From: Sclerurus mexicanus
Lineage: Eukaryota; Chordata; Aves; Passeriformes; Furnariidae
Direction of reading: 5' to 3'
Assembly (NCBI GenBank): GCA_013396755.1
Contig: VWZF01004021.1
Location: 558,001 to 622,000, forward strand
Length of the DNA stretch: 64,000 bases
Shown here: positions 51,701-63,764 of the stretch, piece after piece
Numbering within the stretch: the first letter of the stretch is position 1
Layout: each line of letters starts with the position of its first letter
Made by a program: the position numbers and the translations under genes
The notes under the pieces: generated by a model
Seen by the model: the letters and a program-made list of their open reading frames with translations, nothing else
What the model was told of the DNA's origin: nothing
The model's database searches: none

Positions 51701-52487
51701 AGAAGGGAACATCTCTGTTTAGTGACTGCCATGAGATCTGGTGAGGAGAAGCTCCGCAGAAGTCTGTATGATAGTAGGAATTAGGGCGCAACAGTCGCTT
51801 GGGAATCCCCGTTAGGTTCTCTCTACTGACCACCTTGCCCTGCACACACAAAGTAACATCGTCAAAGACTCATAATTTTCTCAAATTTGGGTTATCTTTT
51901 TATATATATGGCAAATTCAGAAAAAACAATCCTGACTCCAAGTGCAGCTCAACTGCCAAGTTTAAATCCAATACTGCAAAACATCCAGTATTAAACCTCC
52001 ACACTGTAGTAGTAATAACAAGATTTTTTTCTGTAGCAGGGACTAAACACTGGGCATTTCTCTAATCTTGTTACCAAAAGCTGCTGAGCAATTCTTAGGT
52101 TGTTTCGAGAGAGCAAATAAAAAAGACAAATTCATTTGCAGCAGGATCCTGGCGTGGAGCATTTCAGCTCCAGCAGATTGGCTTTGGCAAAGGTGGAAGG
52201 ACTGGAGATCAGCAATCTGTGGGAAGCCCTGAGGGCAGTGTGCCCCTGCCACCACCCTGCACGGGGCACACGGGCACCAGAGCCCCACGGCAGCTGGGCA
52301 GGGGTGCAAAGCTCCATCTTTTTCCCAAACTTTCTTCTTTTCTTGCCTTGTTTGCCCTTTCATGGCTCCTTCTGAAACCGCTTTGCGATCTCAAAGCCTT
52401 GTCCCTCCCTCTCCTCCCATCTCCAGCCCCACATCTTTTCTCCTCTCCGTGACCAACCCTCTCCCCACTCCACTAAACCCACCACAG

Positions 52488-52740
52488 GCTGAGAGAGTTG
52501 GGGATGTTCAGCGTGGAGAAGGGAAGGCTCTGGAGAGACCTCAGAGCCCCTTCCAGTGCCTAAGGGGGTTCCAGGAGAGCTGGAGAGGGACTGTGGACAA
52601 GGGGCTGGAGGGACAGGACAAGGGGGAACGGTTTTAGAGATGAAGAAGGGGAGATTAAGTTTTTAGGAAGAAATCCCACCCTGTGAGGGTGGGGAGGCCC
52701 TGGCACAGGGTGCCCAGAGAGGCTGTGGCTGCCCCAGCAT
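52488..52740 (+). mobile_element. CR1 LINE fragment lacking its 3' end, plus orientation
   Basis: 'aggctgagagagttggggat', 'gttcagcgtggagaagggaa', 'ggacaaggggctggagggac' and 'tgcccagagaggctgtggct' follow CR1 order in the sense direction. The copy stops at 'gctgccccagcat', before the usual 'ccaaggccaggttggac' tail, and meets a hairpin there. Confidence 0.9.
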
Positions 52741-52762
52741 GAGAATCATATGATGATTCTCA
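52740..52762. repeat. 10-bp inverted repeat with 3-nt loop at a CR1 break
   Basis: TGAGAATCAT (52740-52749) and ATGATTCTCA (52753-52762) are exact reverse complements around atg, exactly where the CR1 homology of 52488-52740 ends. Confidence 0.9.
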
Positions 52763-55700
52763 AGTTCTTGAACTGCCAGACTCTGGAATAGCCTTCCAGA
52801 TGTTCCCAGTATGTGAATGGGTGAATTCCTGTATATACAGGTGCACACATGGTTATACACCCCTAAAGCACAGATCAGTAGAGGCACTTCCCCCTAAACA
52901 CTTTCAATTCCCAAATGGAAATGCACAATAAACACTTTTGATTCGATGAGCCTGATATCTGTGCGGGGAGTGAATTGGGAGTGATTCACTCCTACAGTAA
53001 GGAATTTGCAAAACACATTCTAACTGTTTACTATATCAAACAGCTTAAATTATGCCTGCATTTTATCTTCCCATTCACAGAAGGCTGGCTTTGCCTGCAC
53101 AGGCATTCATCTAACGGGATTCTGCCTCTGCTGCTTCCCCTGTGGCTGGGAGCAGGAGTCTTCAGTCAGCAATTTCACTCCTGGAATAGATTTTATTTCT
53201 ATGGGTTCTGGAGTACGTGCTACTCAGTAATAAATAAGCACTAACCAAGCCAGGACGATTAAAGATCAATTAAACCACAATAAATTTCACAATAGATTGT
53301 GGCAACAGAAGGTGGTTGTGCTTCTCGGCCCAAGGACCGAACCTCGTAACACTGGAAAAGACAAATGATAAACTGCTTTCCTGGGTTACTCAATGGAAGA
53401 CGATCTCTTTGTGTACAGTGAGGAGGAGACAAGGACAGAAGGGAGGTGGAGGGTGGGAAGAGCCCAGAATTCCCCACGCTGTGCTACCAGCAGGGCACTC
53501 TGTATCGTCCTTGAGCTTCCGGAGGGATGCAGATCAATTTGTGCCCTTTATTCCTACTGAAGTCAAGCAGGAACGTCCATTTCAGGACTTCTAAATAAAA
53601 TTACATGTTTTAGGTGCATCAGACTTCACAGCTGCATTTCTGCTAACAAGCAGCAAGCTAACAAGGTAACTAACACCAAGCAGGTCCTGTGGGCCAGCAA
53701 ATGCTTTCCCTGCCAGCAGCAATTAGCATGATGGGTGATGGAGTTGTGTGAGCTCTACAAAAGATGTCTGAGTGAGTCATCAAATCTCCAGGGCCAACAA
53801 AAATAATCTCCATCACACTGGAGCCAACTTGCTCCAAAACCACATCCCCTGCTGAGGCAAGAGACCCGGGGAGAGTCACCAACCCTAAATGCACACCAAC
53901 AAGTTTAACTGATTCACCAGCAGCAACAAAACCCGCTCCCTCACCCCAGAGGAGTTTGGCTCCGATGCCAAGTACCCAATTCTCAGACAGGGAAGGAACT
54001 AAAGTTTTTCCATGTGATCACTGCCTCTGTATTCTGGCAGACTTATGCAAAATACATTATAGCTTATGGCTGCACTTAAGGTAGCCCCCAGTGCTGCTGT
54101 TGTTGGGAGGAAACACTTAAAACTGACAACAAACACTTTCCAGCACACATCACAGAGGAGCTTTATGGCACCACGGAGCCAAGCACCGCCAAATCACCAT
54201 TTCTGAGAGTCAATGACACATAGACCCTCACAGGCATTTAACCCAGCACCAGACCTCAGCATTTCAGTTGACTCAGGCTTTAAATATGTTTTAATCATCC
54301 TAATATTCTTATTATTGTAATATATTAGTGAGATATTAGATTGCAATTCAATTAAAGATTTTCATCTGCAGATAATTTGTTCCGTTCTCATTACTAATGG
54401 AATATTGTAGCCTTGGTGGCATTTTCATAGAGCAATGCAACTCGCTGTACTTATCCAGAAAAATATCCATTATATTCCATCCCTTGACAGTCATTGGGAA
54501 AGCTGGATATAGCTTGTGCTTTATTTTGTCCACCCTGTGCTGGGGGAACATTTAAACTGGCAGTAAATGTGTCACCATCACTGTGCTGGGAGGTTCACCC
54601 AGGACCAGCAGCAGGGTAGCAGCAGTGGCTGGACATTGGGCCCTCCTCAACTTCCATCCAGAGTGACCCCAGGGAGCAGCTGGACGTGTGGGCGATAATA
54701 AGAATATTAGGGTGATAAAATGGTATTTAAATATTAAATGCTTAAAAGCAGTGATGGATAAAAGGCCTTCAGCAAGTTATTCCAAGATTTTCAAAAGTCT
54801 TCTGGTTATCCAGGGGGCTGAGGGACAAAGTCTAAATTGAAGGTGGGTGCCTGCCAGGAAAAGGCTGTGATAGAGGCCCAGCAGTGATAAGCTCCAGCAG
54901 CAAATCTGCCTCGTCTGCGTGCCATTTATAGGGGCATGAAATGAGCTTTGCTGCTACAGCTTAAACCAGCCCTCAATGAAACACCTATCCTGGCAAAATA
55001 CAAATGTGCTGAGTCCAAGGCATCGATGCTGGGGTCATTCCAGGTATAAAAATACTCCCGAAAACCTTGTACCCAGGAAGGTGGAACCTGCCCTGCTCAG
55101 TGTTCTCGCTGCCTGCAATGCAAAGGGACCAGAAGTGGTCCCTGTGCCTGAATAACTGGGGGTAAATTACACGTGCAAAGCAGCAAAGTGTTGTTTCTGA
55201 TTCTCCTCAGTAAATCAATGGCCTCACACCGTGTCACTCACTGCTGGCTGGACCTCCCGGACACGGGGAGGTCAGACAGAGGGGTGAGCCATCTCTTTGG
55301 CCCTGGGTGGATTTTGAGAACAACAGGTTGCCACCACCCCAAATTTCCACTTAAGCATCAGCAGTGCCCGTCGCCTCCTCCGCAGCCTGACCAGCTGCAT
55401 CCCCCACTGGCTTTGGAGGGTGAGGATGTCGCACAGCTTGAGCAACAGGATGCACACACTTGCTGTTCCTAACTGATGAAGCACACTCCATAGTGATTTG
55501 CATCAGAAATTTCAAAGATGCATTTCCATGAGTTCCCACGAGCTGGAGACTCGCAGGTGTCAGGAGAGAGCCGCGTTCACCGAGCACAACAGCAGTGTTT
55601 CTGCTGGGGGGCTTCAGACACAAGGTGAACCAGCCCCGTGCCCACCCTGGTGACCACGGCTGAGAGGTGTCTCTGCTCTTCCCTAATTAGAGGCAGGTAA

Positions 55701-56454
55701 TCACTGTGACAGAGCTAAATGTTACTGAACACCGTAAATTTAAGATTACAAATATTATAGTGTGGTTTTTACTGCTGTGTCAAAGCCCTCTGAAGCAAAT
55801 TTCACCCTTGGATTACGGAGGAAGGTTTTAAAAAGACTTGCCTTGTAAAAACTGACACAAAGCCCAGACAAGGTTACTCCAAGGCTCAGAGATCTAATTA
55901 GCAGGCTGCTGTTTAAGCAGAGCATGCCCCCAACTTTCTGGTTATGGTTCTTGCATCGTGTTTAAATTCCAGCAATACACATAAAGCAGCAATTCAGCAT
56001 TAATGCCCTGCTGGATATTACAGCTTTATTTTCATTTAGTTTGCATGAATACAGAGAAACTCCAAATCCAAGAATTTACATTACCTGCTAGGTAAATTAC
56101 AGATTTTGGAGGGTTCTTTCCTAATTGCACGGTCACGAATAAAGCTTTTTGAATTTCCAATTACTACAAGCCAGATTTAACCCAATGAAAGGGGTTAAAA
56201 GAGATTTTATGAGATTCACAGAGGGACCTCAACCCACTGAAGAAGTGGACCACTGGGAACTTTGTGAAGTTAAGCAAAGGGAATTGCCAAAAATGGGAAA
56301 GAGGATGTTCATTCTCACAGGATGGAAAGGACTGACTTCCCCAAAGCACAGCCTGTGCTCTCCTGGGACAGCTTCAAGGAGACCCAGGTCAGGTATGGAC
56401 CCACGGCACTGCTGACCAGCCCTGAGACCCTTCCACAGGCAGCTCTGCCCGGAG

Positions 56455-56620
56455 GAGCTGTGGCTGCCCCTGGATCCCTGGAAGTGTCCAAGGCCAGGTT
56501 GGACGGGGCTTGGAGCAACCTGGGCTGGTGGAAGTGTCCCTGCCCATGGTAGGGGGTGGAATGGGATAAGCTTTAAGGTTCCTTCCAACCCAAACCACCC
56601 TCTGACTCTCTCTGATCAGG
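56455..56620 (+). mobile_element. CR1 LINE fragment, plus orientation
   Basis: 'gctgtggctgcccctggatc', 'aggccaggttggacggggct', 'gtccctgcccatggtagggg' and 'ccttccaacccaaaccaccc' in sense order to the 3' end. Confidence 0.92.
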
Positions 56621-58951
56621 AACAAAACTAATAAAATCTAATGATGAGGCACTGCTTTACGAGACCACCCCGTTCCTCTGAGCTCTCTCCTCTTCCCTCA
56701 AAAGCTTTTGCCACTTACTCTCCATTGAGCTAATGGGATTTTCAGGCTTTCCAGCAAAGGTCAATGCTCCTGAGCACAACTTAAATAATCAGCAACTGAG
56801 TTTTCCTCAGAACTTCAGAGGAACGACAAGCAGGGTGTTAAATAACCAGACTGCCATCCTTCCACTCCTACTGTTGCAAATTGAGAGCTTTCCACGACAG
56901 CCCCATTATTAACGCTATAAATCTGTTACCCATTTTATTCAAACATGCAGACAGGGATCCATGACCCTTGTGACAGGTAATTTACTTTAAGGGACTTAGA
57001 GGAGAAACCTTGTAAATCAGTTTGCCATTTTTTAAAAGGTAAAACTCTCAGCTTGAGCTGAAATAACTTAAATTATCTGCCTTTATATGCCTCTTAGACT
57101 GGGGAAGAACCAGGAGTTTAAGAATTGTGTTGGGATTTTATTAGTGCCTGAGACACTGGGATAGTTTGCTGCACTTGAGTGCTTCCTATGCTTTGAGAAA
57201 AGATATCCAAAATAATTTATCATCTGTAATGTTTGCACCAAGCATTTGTTCTCATTGATCCCTTTCACGCACAAATGAAAAATAAAGATGTGAATGCTTT
57301 TTTCTGACATGTGCATTTTTTTTCTTTCTGATCACCGAGCAAAGAACTCTGATTTCTCTTTTCAGGGTGCAGAATAAAGCCCTGAACACCAGGTTTCTCC
57401 TTTGAAGCTGGCACAGCTCTTTATCCTGGGCTGGGATAGAGATACCCTGGGCATTCCCCTGCCAGTCTCCAGGTTTGTACCCCCTGAACGTACACCTGAT
57501 TTGCAAATTTAGTGAGTGAACGGCACTCACACACTTCAGGTCTGTCCCCACAGCAGATCTGCATACTAAGGCCCTAAACAGGATTTGACAAACTTACCAA
57601 ACTCATCAACAGCTAAAAAAGGGGCAGGATTTTGTGGCTTCACTCGATGCAGAATTGTAAATCAGGATGCTCTAACCTTTCTTCCCCCCCACGCCCGCCT
57701 CAGGTTTGGCTTTTTATTCTCTTTGGGTTATTTATTAGATTTTATTCAGTATTATTTCTTTCTTTCCTCTTCTTTAACATCATTTGGATTTTTAAATATT
57801 TGGAAAAACGTCTTTTATGAACTTCAGAGTTGCCCAAGCAGATCTCCCTCTCCCACTGAGAAACCACTGACAATCTGCCCTCTTGCTTCTGAGCTCCCAC
57901 CATGAATTTATGTCCTTTTTTGGAGGTCTAAATGCACATGAACACATGACCTGCTGTTCTCTGACGCTCCCTGGAGCAAAGAGGGAGCACCAGCAAGAAG
58001 ATCTGTTTTGCAAAACTATTAATACAATAACTACACTGTGGTTAGAAACAGCTTGGCAGGCAGAGCCAGGCACGTTGCAAATAAAAATGGCCATATGCCC
58101 CTGACCTGGAGAAGGACACACGGGCTGCTCATGGCACAGCTCTCCTGTCTCCAAACCAACCCCCAAACACACCCCCAGCCATCACAGCACAACGTGGCTT
58201 AGGCCTAATGGGACCATCTTGTTTTACCTTCTACATAAAACGGGAGGGGAAGGTACACACCGTGACCTCAGCCTTGCAGTAAACAAGAGCAACTTTCATT
58301 TCGTTAATTAAATCTGGGGGTTTAAATGGAAAATGGAGAAGGAAAACCTTCTCCAGCTCGGCACGTGCCCGTGACCAGCTCTGCTCTCCGCACTGTCATT
58401 TCACATTCATGAAATAAATGAAAGATGTAATTGGAAAACTTGAAATGAATTTTAAACCCATTAGCAACAGCGTAATATTTACCCCAAATGACAATGTTTC
58501 TTGTGAGATAAGAAAAACACACAGGGTGCCACGGCAGCAGTTCTGCCCTGGAATGAATGAGCAGGGAGGAGGCAGCTGGGGGGTCACTGCGGGCTCTCCC
58601 CACTGGGGCTGGGATGAGGAGCAGAAACTGCTTGAAACCCACACCTGGCAAAGAATTCCTTAGCAGAGGCAAAAAGCAATTTTTCCTACAAGTTCTACAG
58701 CACTTCATTTATGAAATGACAACACCACCAGACTGCCAGAGCCCTTTGGGGCAGCTGGGCTGTTTGCTGAGCTCTTGCTTCTACATCAGCAAATGTCTTC
58801 AACAGAACACACGTGGCACGGACACTTGCAAATAAACTTATCCATGTTTGTGGAGAAGGTCTAAACAGAAGGTCTTGGAAGAATATCGGGGATTGCTGTA
58901 TTAACATTAGGCAATCTTAAAGTACTATAAAAAATATACACTCACAAATAC

Positions 58952-58970
58952 ATATATATATATATATATA
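58952..58970. repeat. (AT)n dinucleotide repeat
   Basis: About nine and a half uninterrupted AT units after 'ctcacaaatac'. Confidence 0.93.
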
Positions 58971-61220
58971 CAGATAATTATTGTGCTAGAGAGCATCCTG
59001 AGCGTTAATTCAGGCACCCAGGAACCCAGAAATTACCACTTCCACTGCTGATCCTCACACAACACAATCAGTCTGTTTGCTGATTCAATAGACAAGAGGC
59101 TTAAACAATTCTTTTTTTCTATCACAGTAATTATTTTTGGTGTCCAAAGGAGGCCAGGAGGAAAAACAAAATCGAGAGATGGAAAAAGAAATCTCCGAAG
59201 AGCTGAGATCATATCACAGAGTCTTTGTTCTCCAGCCCTGTGCCAGTGGGGAATACAGAGCAGTACAATTCAGCACATACCAAGACACCAAACAGCACAA
59301 CCCAAAAGAACCCCAAGGGGAGTGTTAGTCTCAGAACCCCCTGCCCAGTGCCTGCCACTATCATTTAACCTCAACTCTGTAGGATTCTGTTTTCTCTCTC
59401 CACTGCTCAGCCCTGGATCAGACATTCCTGCCCAAATAAACCAGCTCCCAAAGTGAGCGTAAGGCAAGGGCAGGTGGCACACCCTGACTCTGTTTCTGGG
59501 TCTCTGCTCACCAGGGTCAGGCTGTTACAGCCCCGTGGGCAAAACCACACTTTTGGTGCTTCCCCCCAAACCAGGGGCTCCCTGCCACTGCCTGCTCTAA
59601 AGCACCTCTCCTAAACCATCAATCCCCTCTTCAGCCTCCTGCTGAAAGCCACAGGCTGAAGTTCTCTGAGAGAAACGTATAAATATCCTCCTTTTTCAAG
59701 AAAGAATCTCTGCCAATGTCCTGGGAGGCACCAGCCGGTCCCTTTGCAGCTCCCAGCAACATGTGCTGAGCCCTTCCACTGACGCACAGAGCGCCCAGCT
59801 CTGCTCCTTCCCCTCATCCTCCTAAATCCCTCTGCACCTTGGGAAGAATGAGTTCCTGCTGGGACTTCCACTAACCACCCTCCTTTATTCTTACAAGATT
59901 TCTCACGCCATACAGGCTACTTCACAACATTTATCTCCCACAATCATTAAAGAGTAAAAAAAGGATGGTGTCATGCTGAGTGGGGAAGGATTTGAACCTT
60001 TATCTGGTTTCCAGGTCTGATACATGAATCCTTCCCAGTTGCCTTTCCTGTAGCTTCACAGTCATGTTCTTTCACGCAAAATATTTGCAAAAGAACCCCA
60101 CCTGCTGCTCACTAAATGTCACCATGCCCTGAATCCAGGCATGACAGCGAGCCCCGTGGTGTGTGCAGTGCAGGGGTGTGATCACCCCCTTCGGAAATGG
60201 TCCACGCTGATGCCATTCAGGGAAGGAGCTAAAAATCCCACTGCAAACCAGGTGATTAATGTAAAGTCATGCACTGTGGTGTTCTCTGCAGGCCAGCTCA
60301 CCTGGGAAGGGAGGGAGCACCTCTGCAGTTCCTGGGAACACTGGCACCATCCAACCTGCAGAACCTGCCCAGTGACCAAGTGATGTGGCCGTGGCGAATT
60401 CCTACCCCCAGGCTGGGTGGGCCAGTCTCCAGAAGGGCAGTGGCAGCAGTGAGAGCCACCAATGCCAAGCACTCGGGAATTCTCCTGCGTATTCAGAAAT
60501 AAACCCCACCGGGCACCAGCGCCCCGATGTGGAGCCCAAGGAACCCCCCGTCGAGTCAAACAGAACTCAGAGGTGGACAAGCCTTTCCATGGGTATTAAG
60601 TCATGCAAAAATCAAATCTGTCTCTTCTGAAAACATCTGTGACCTTTTAGTTTGAGGGGAAGTTTGGATGTTGGGATTGCAGACAGAAATGAGAAGACAT
60701 GGACTATACACTTGCATGGAGAGGTATGGATACGAGGAGAGAAAAAGGCAAAGGTTAATACCAGATATATTTGTAAAAATAGAGGTTTTCTTAAAATTCA
60801 AAATATATTTTCATCCTTTAAATTAGATCTGGTTTATGGGTGACGGGCAGTCAGTGCCACACACTCACCCTAATAAATATTCTATGATAATGTTGGAGGG
60901 AAAGGAGGAAGACACACGCTCTAGGACTGCACCTGAATTTCTGAAATTGAAGACTAACTCAGCTCTATGTTTACAGCAGTCAGCCCGTTCCTGGGGGGAC
61001 AGAAGTGTTCTAGTAAACTACAGCTGACACACACAATGAACAATTCAATTTCTTCAAGATTCAATAAACGATAATCTGAAGGGTGAAGTTCCCGCTGCTG
61101 ACAGCTGCCAGGTGAGAAGGGGATTTGCTTTTATTAAAGACAGAGGAAGAACCAGTAGGTTTTTATTCACTGGGATCTAAGCAAATATATGCTGACAAGT
61201 TTAACATTTGGGTTTGGTTT

Positions 61221-61261
61221 TGTTTGTTTTTTTTTTTATTGTCTTGGTTAATTTTTTTTTT
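61221..61261. repeat. T-rich low-complexity tract
   Basis: 'tgtttgtttt tttttttatt' followed by a second T10 run ending at 61261, about 20 bp before a CR1 fragment. Confidence 0.85.
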
Positions 61262-61281
61262 CCTGTGAGGTTAAAAAATTA

Positions 61282-61420
61282 CAAGGTCAGGCTGGACAGG
61301 GCTTGAAGCAACCTGGGCTGGTGGAAGGTGTTCCTGCCTGTGGCAGGGGTGGGAACAAGATGATCTTTAAAGGTCATTTTTCCCCCAAAGAACTCCATGA
61401 TTCTGTGACTCTGCTGCTGT
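61282..61420 (+). mobile_element. CR1 LINE 3' end, plus orientation
   Basis: 'aaggtcaggctggacagggc', 'aagcaacctgggctggtgga', 'atgatctttaaaggtcattt' and the terminal 'catgattctgtgactctg'. The 'ccttccaaccc' block is altered. Confidence 0.88.
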
Positions 61421-62324
61421 TCACAACAGATCTCATGACTCTGACCTTTGATACTGTCGTAAAATGAAACTATAGGCATGTCCACGCAGGTAATTCCATT
61501 CCTACACAAAGGGCTACTTTTATACAATCAGGACACAAACTTGAGAGTTTTCAAGAATTTTTCTCCCTCCTCTGAGCACCTGAAACTGCCCAGCAAATTC
61601 CTGCAGAGCCAGCGAATACCCAAATACCATGAGGATGGGCAACTGGGAACTACATTAGGCTGTTATTAATGTTAAGTCCGTGACAAATCTATTAAGTCCT
61701 GTAAAGCCCCATAAGTGGCTTGCCAGCCTGTAAGAACAGCCCACGGTCCAACCACCTTGTGCAGTAATTTATACTCCTCTGTAACAGATTTGGTTTGTGT
61801 AAGTGTTAAACCTGTGACCAGAATGATTTAAAACTACATTAGAAAATACACTGTGTTCTTCCCACTTCGTAACTACTAAAAATCCCCTTTATAAGCTTAT
61901 TAATCTCTAAGAAAAAGGGCACATATTTTGAGAGTTCTCCAGCAAAGGCTGTGTTTGCATCAATTTAAAAAAAAAATCACAATCAAGCAACCAACCAAAA
62001 CCAAAACCCCACTGTGAAACTCATAACTCTTGGAAACTGGCACTTCATCCTTTTACTCTAAAATATTGCTGGCCATCTGGAAGTTATTAGGTACAGTAAC
62101 AATTTCTACTTTGCCTCCAGTCTACATTTTTCCTCTGGGTCGCTCATGAAACACTTTTAATCCTATAAAATAGAAATCTAATTCAAAAAGTATTGATTCC
62201 AGGTATCTTTTGCTCTTCCTGACTCCAGGCACTCTCTCTGCTGGGCTGGTTCCCTGCACAGCTCCTCTGGATACCCAGGCAGATGCACACCCTGATCCCA
62301 CAGGCAAGACATGCAATCCCAACC

Positions 62325-62515
62325 CCTTGGACTGGAAGGGACCTTAAAGCCCATCCCATCCCATCCCATCCCATCCCATCCCATCCCATCCCACCCCCTG
62401 CCATGGCAGGGACACCTTCCACCAGCCCCAGTTGCTCCAAGCCCCGTCCAACCTGGCCTTGGACACTTCCAGGGATGGGGCAGCCACAGCTTCTCTGCCC
62501 AACCTGTGCCAGGGC
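62325..62515 (-). mobile_element. CR1 LINE fragment carrying a pentanucleotide expansion, minus orientation
   Basis: 'ggactggaagggaccttaaa' and 'gcccatc' begin the copy. Eight CCATC units follow, and it resumes with 'ccaccccctgccatggcagg', 'ttgctccaagccccgtccaa' and 'gatggggcagccacagcttc'. All the rest matches the other copies. Confidence 0.93.
62351..62390. repeat. (CCATC)8 microsatellite inside CR1
   Basis: Eight perfect CCATC units, apparently grown from the single 'cccatctcattcc' stretch seen at the same place in sister CR1 copies (for example 35375-35605). Confidence 0.95.
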
Positions 62516-63684
62516 CTTTTTACTTTTATCACCCCAAAAAATTAACTTAGCTGAACGGTCACCCCCTTAAACAAATGTGTAGGTGACAGTTCACAGCCAG
62601 AGAAATACGTGAAAGAAGGTAAAGTCTGAAAGTAGGAGTCACAGAGAAGTCCTAAATCAGTCCTGCAGTACTAACAGTGAATGAAAGGCAAACTTTTGTC
62701 TTCTGGATGAATGGGAAACTTGGGGAGTTCTCAATCCACTATAAATATTAAAATGCTCATATATCTTTTCACAGTCCAGGTATAAATTATGGCTACTTGG
62801 CCAAGTTCCAGCTTAGTTAATTACAATCTCACATAAAATAATATCCTGTCTAATTTAATCGGAGTATGACATAATAGGGGATTTATATTAATCAGAAAAT
62901 TCTGGAATAATAATTCATTTAAGGAGCGATTTCATTACAGAATTCTATCTATTAGTGGCAGTTTTCACTGAAAATGTAAGCTGTAACCACCACCTTACTA
63001 TATTTCTGCAGTGGTCTGTCTTTGGCTTTATACCATTCACACCCCTGTAGCACACGAGGATCTTCTATGTGAAATCAATAGCAATATCAAACCCCATAAC
63101 TGGATAATGAAGTTTCTAAAATGACAGCAGAGCTGAGATCTCTTCTCTTTACACCCTTGTTCTCTTCTGCTGTCATTTTAATTTCAGGGCTCTGCTTGTG
63201 GGGTTTTTTTCATGTTGTTTTTGCTGGTTTTTTTACAACCACACAAACACTTGTAAAAGGACTCTTGCAGAATCTGACATCAGATTTTCTGTTACGGATC
63301 AAATCCTGAAACAGCAACCAAATCACTGCTGAAGCCAAGAGAACAGGGTGATGGAGAGAGAGTTTAATGGAAGGAGGAGAACAAATATTGGTAACATAAT
63401 CCTAGAAATCAGTTCATGACAGCAACAAGCAGCTACCTGGCATCAGTGCCCAGGACAGCTGCTGTGCCCATGGGTGCTCCCCACCTCTTCACCCCAGTGA
63501 GCACAGCAGCCCCGTGCTCCTTCCAGACAGACACACACCGGCTGGACATCAGAGAAACTCCACTGACCCCAGCAGCAATACCAGTCCACTGATGGTACAC
63601 GGCCCTTGGCACTTAAACACCTATAAACAGCAGCAGGGCATCAAGTGATGCTCTTGGGGCTTGAGGCTGAGGGGATGGGTGGGT

Positions 63685-63764
63685 GGATGGATGGATGGAT
63701 GGATGGATGGATGGATGGATGGATGGATGGATGGATGGATGGATGGATGGATGGATGGATGGAT
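63685..63764. repeat. (GGAT)20 microsatellite
   Basis: Twenty perfect GGAT units (80 bp), preceded by the imperfect 'ggggatgggtgggt'. On minus it reads ATCC, giving a Ile-His-Pro-Ser run in a non-genic open frame. Confidence 0.97.

Noticed and set aside
55272..55623. Overlapping minus-strand open frames with Arg-rich and Ala/Thr-rich tails that might be an upstream FSTL4 exon
   Set aside because: No EF-hand, Kazal or signal-peptide pattern, and phases and splice sites do not fit the C|AG entry at 31343.
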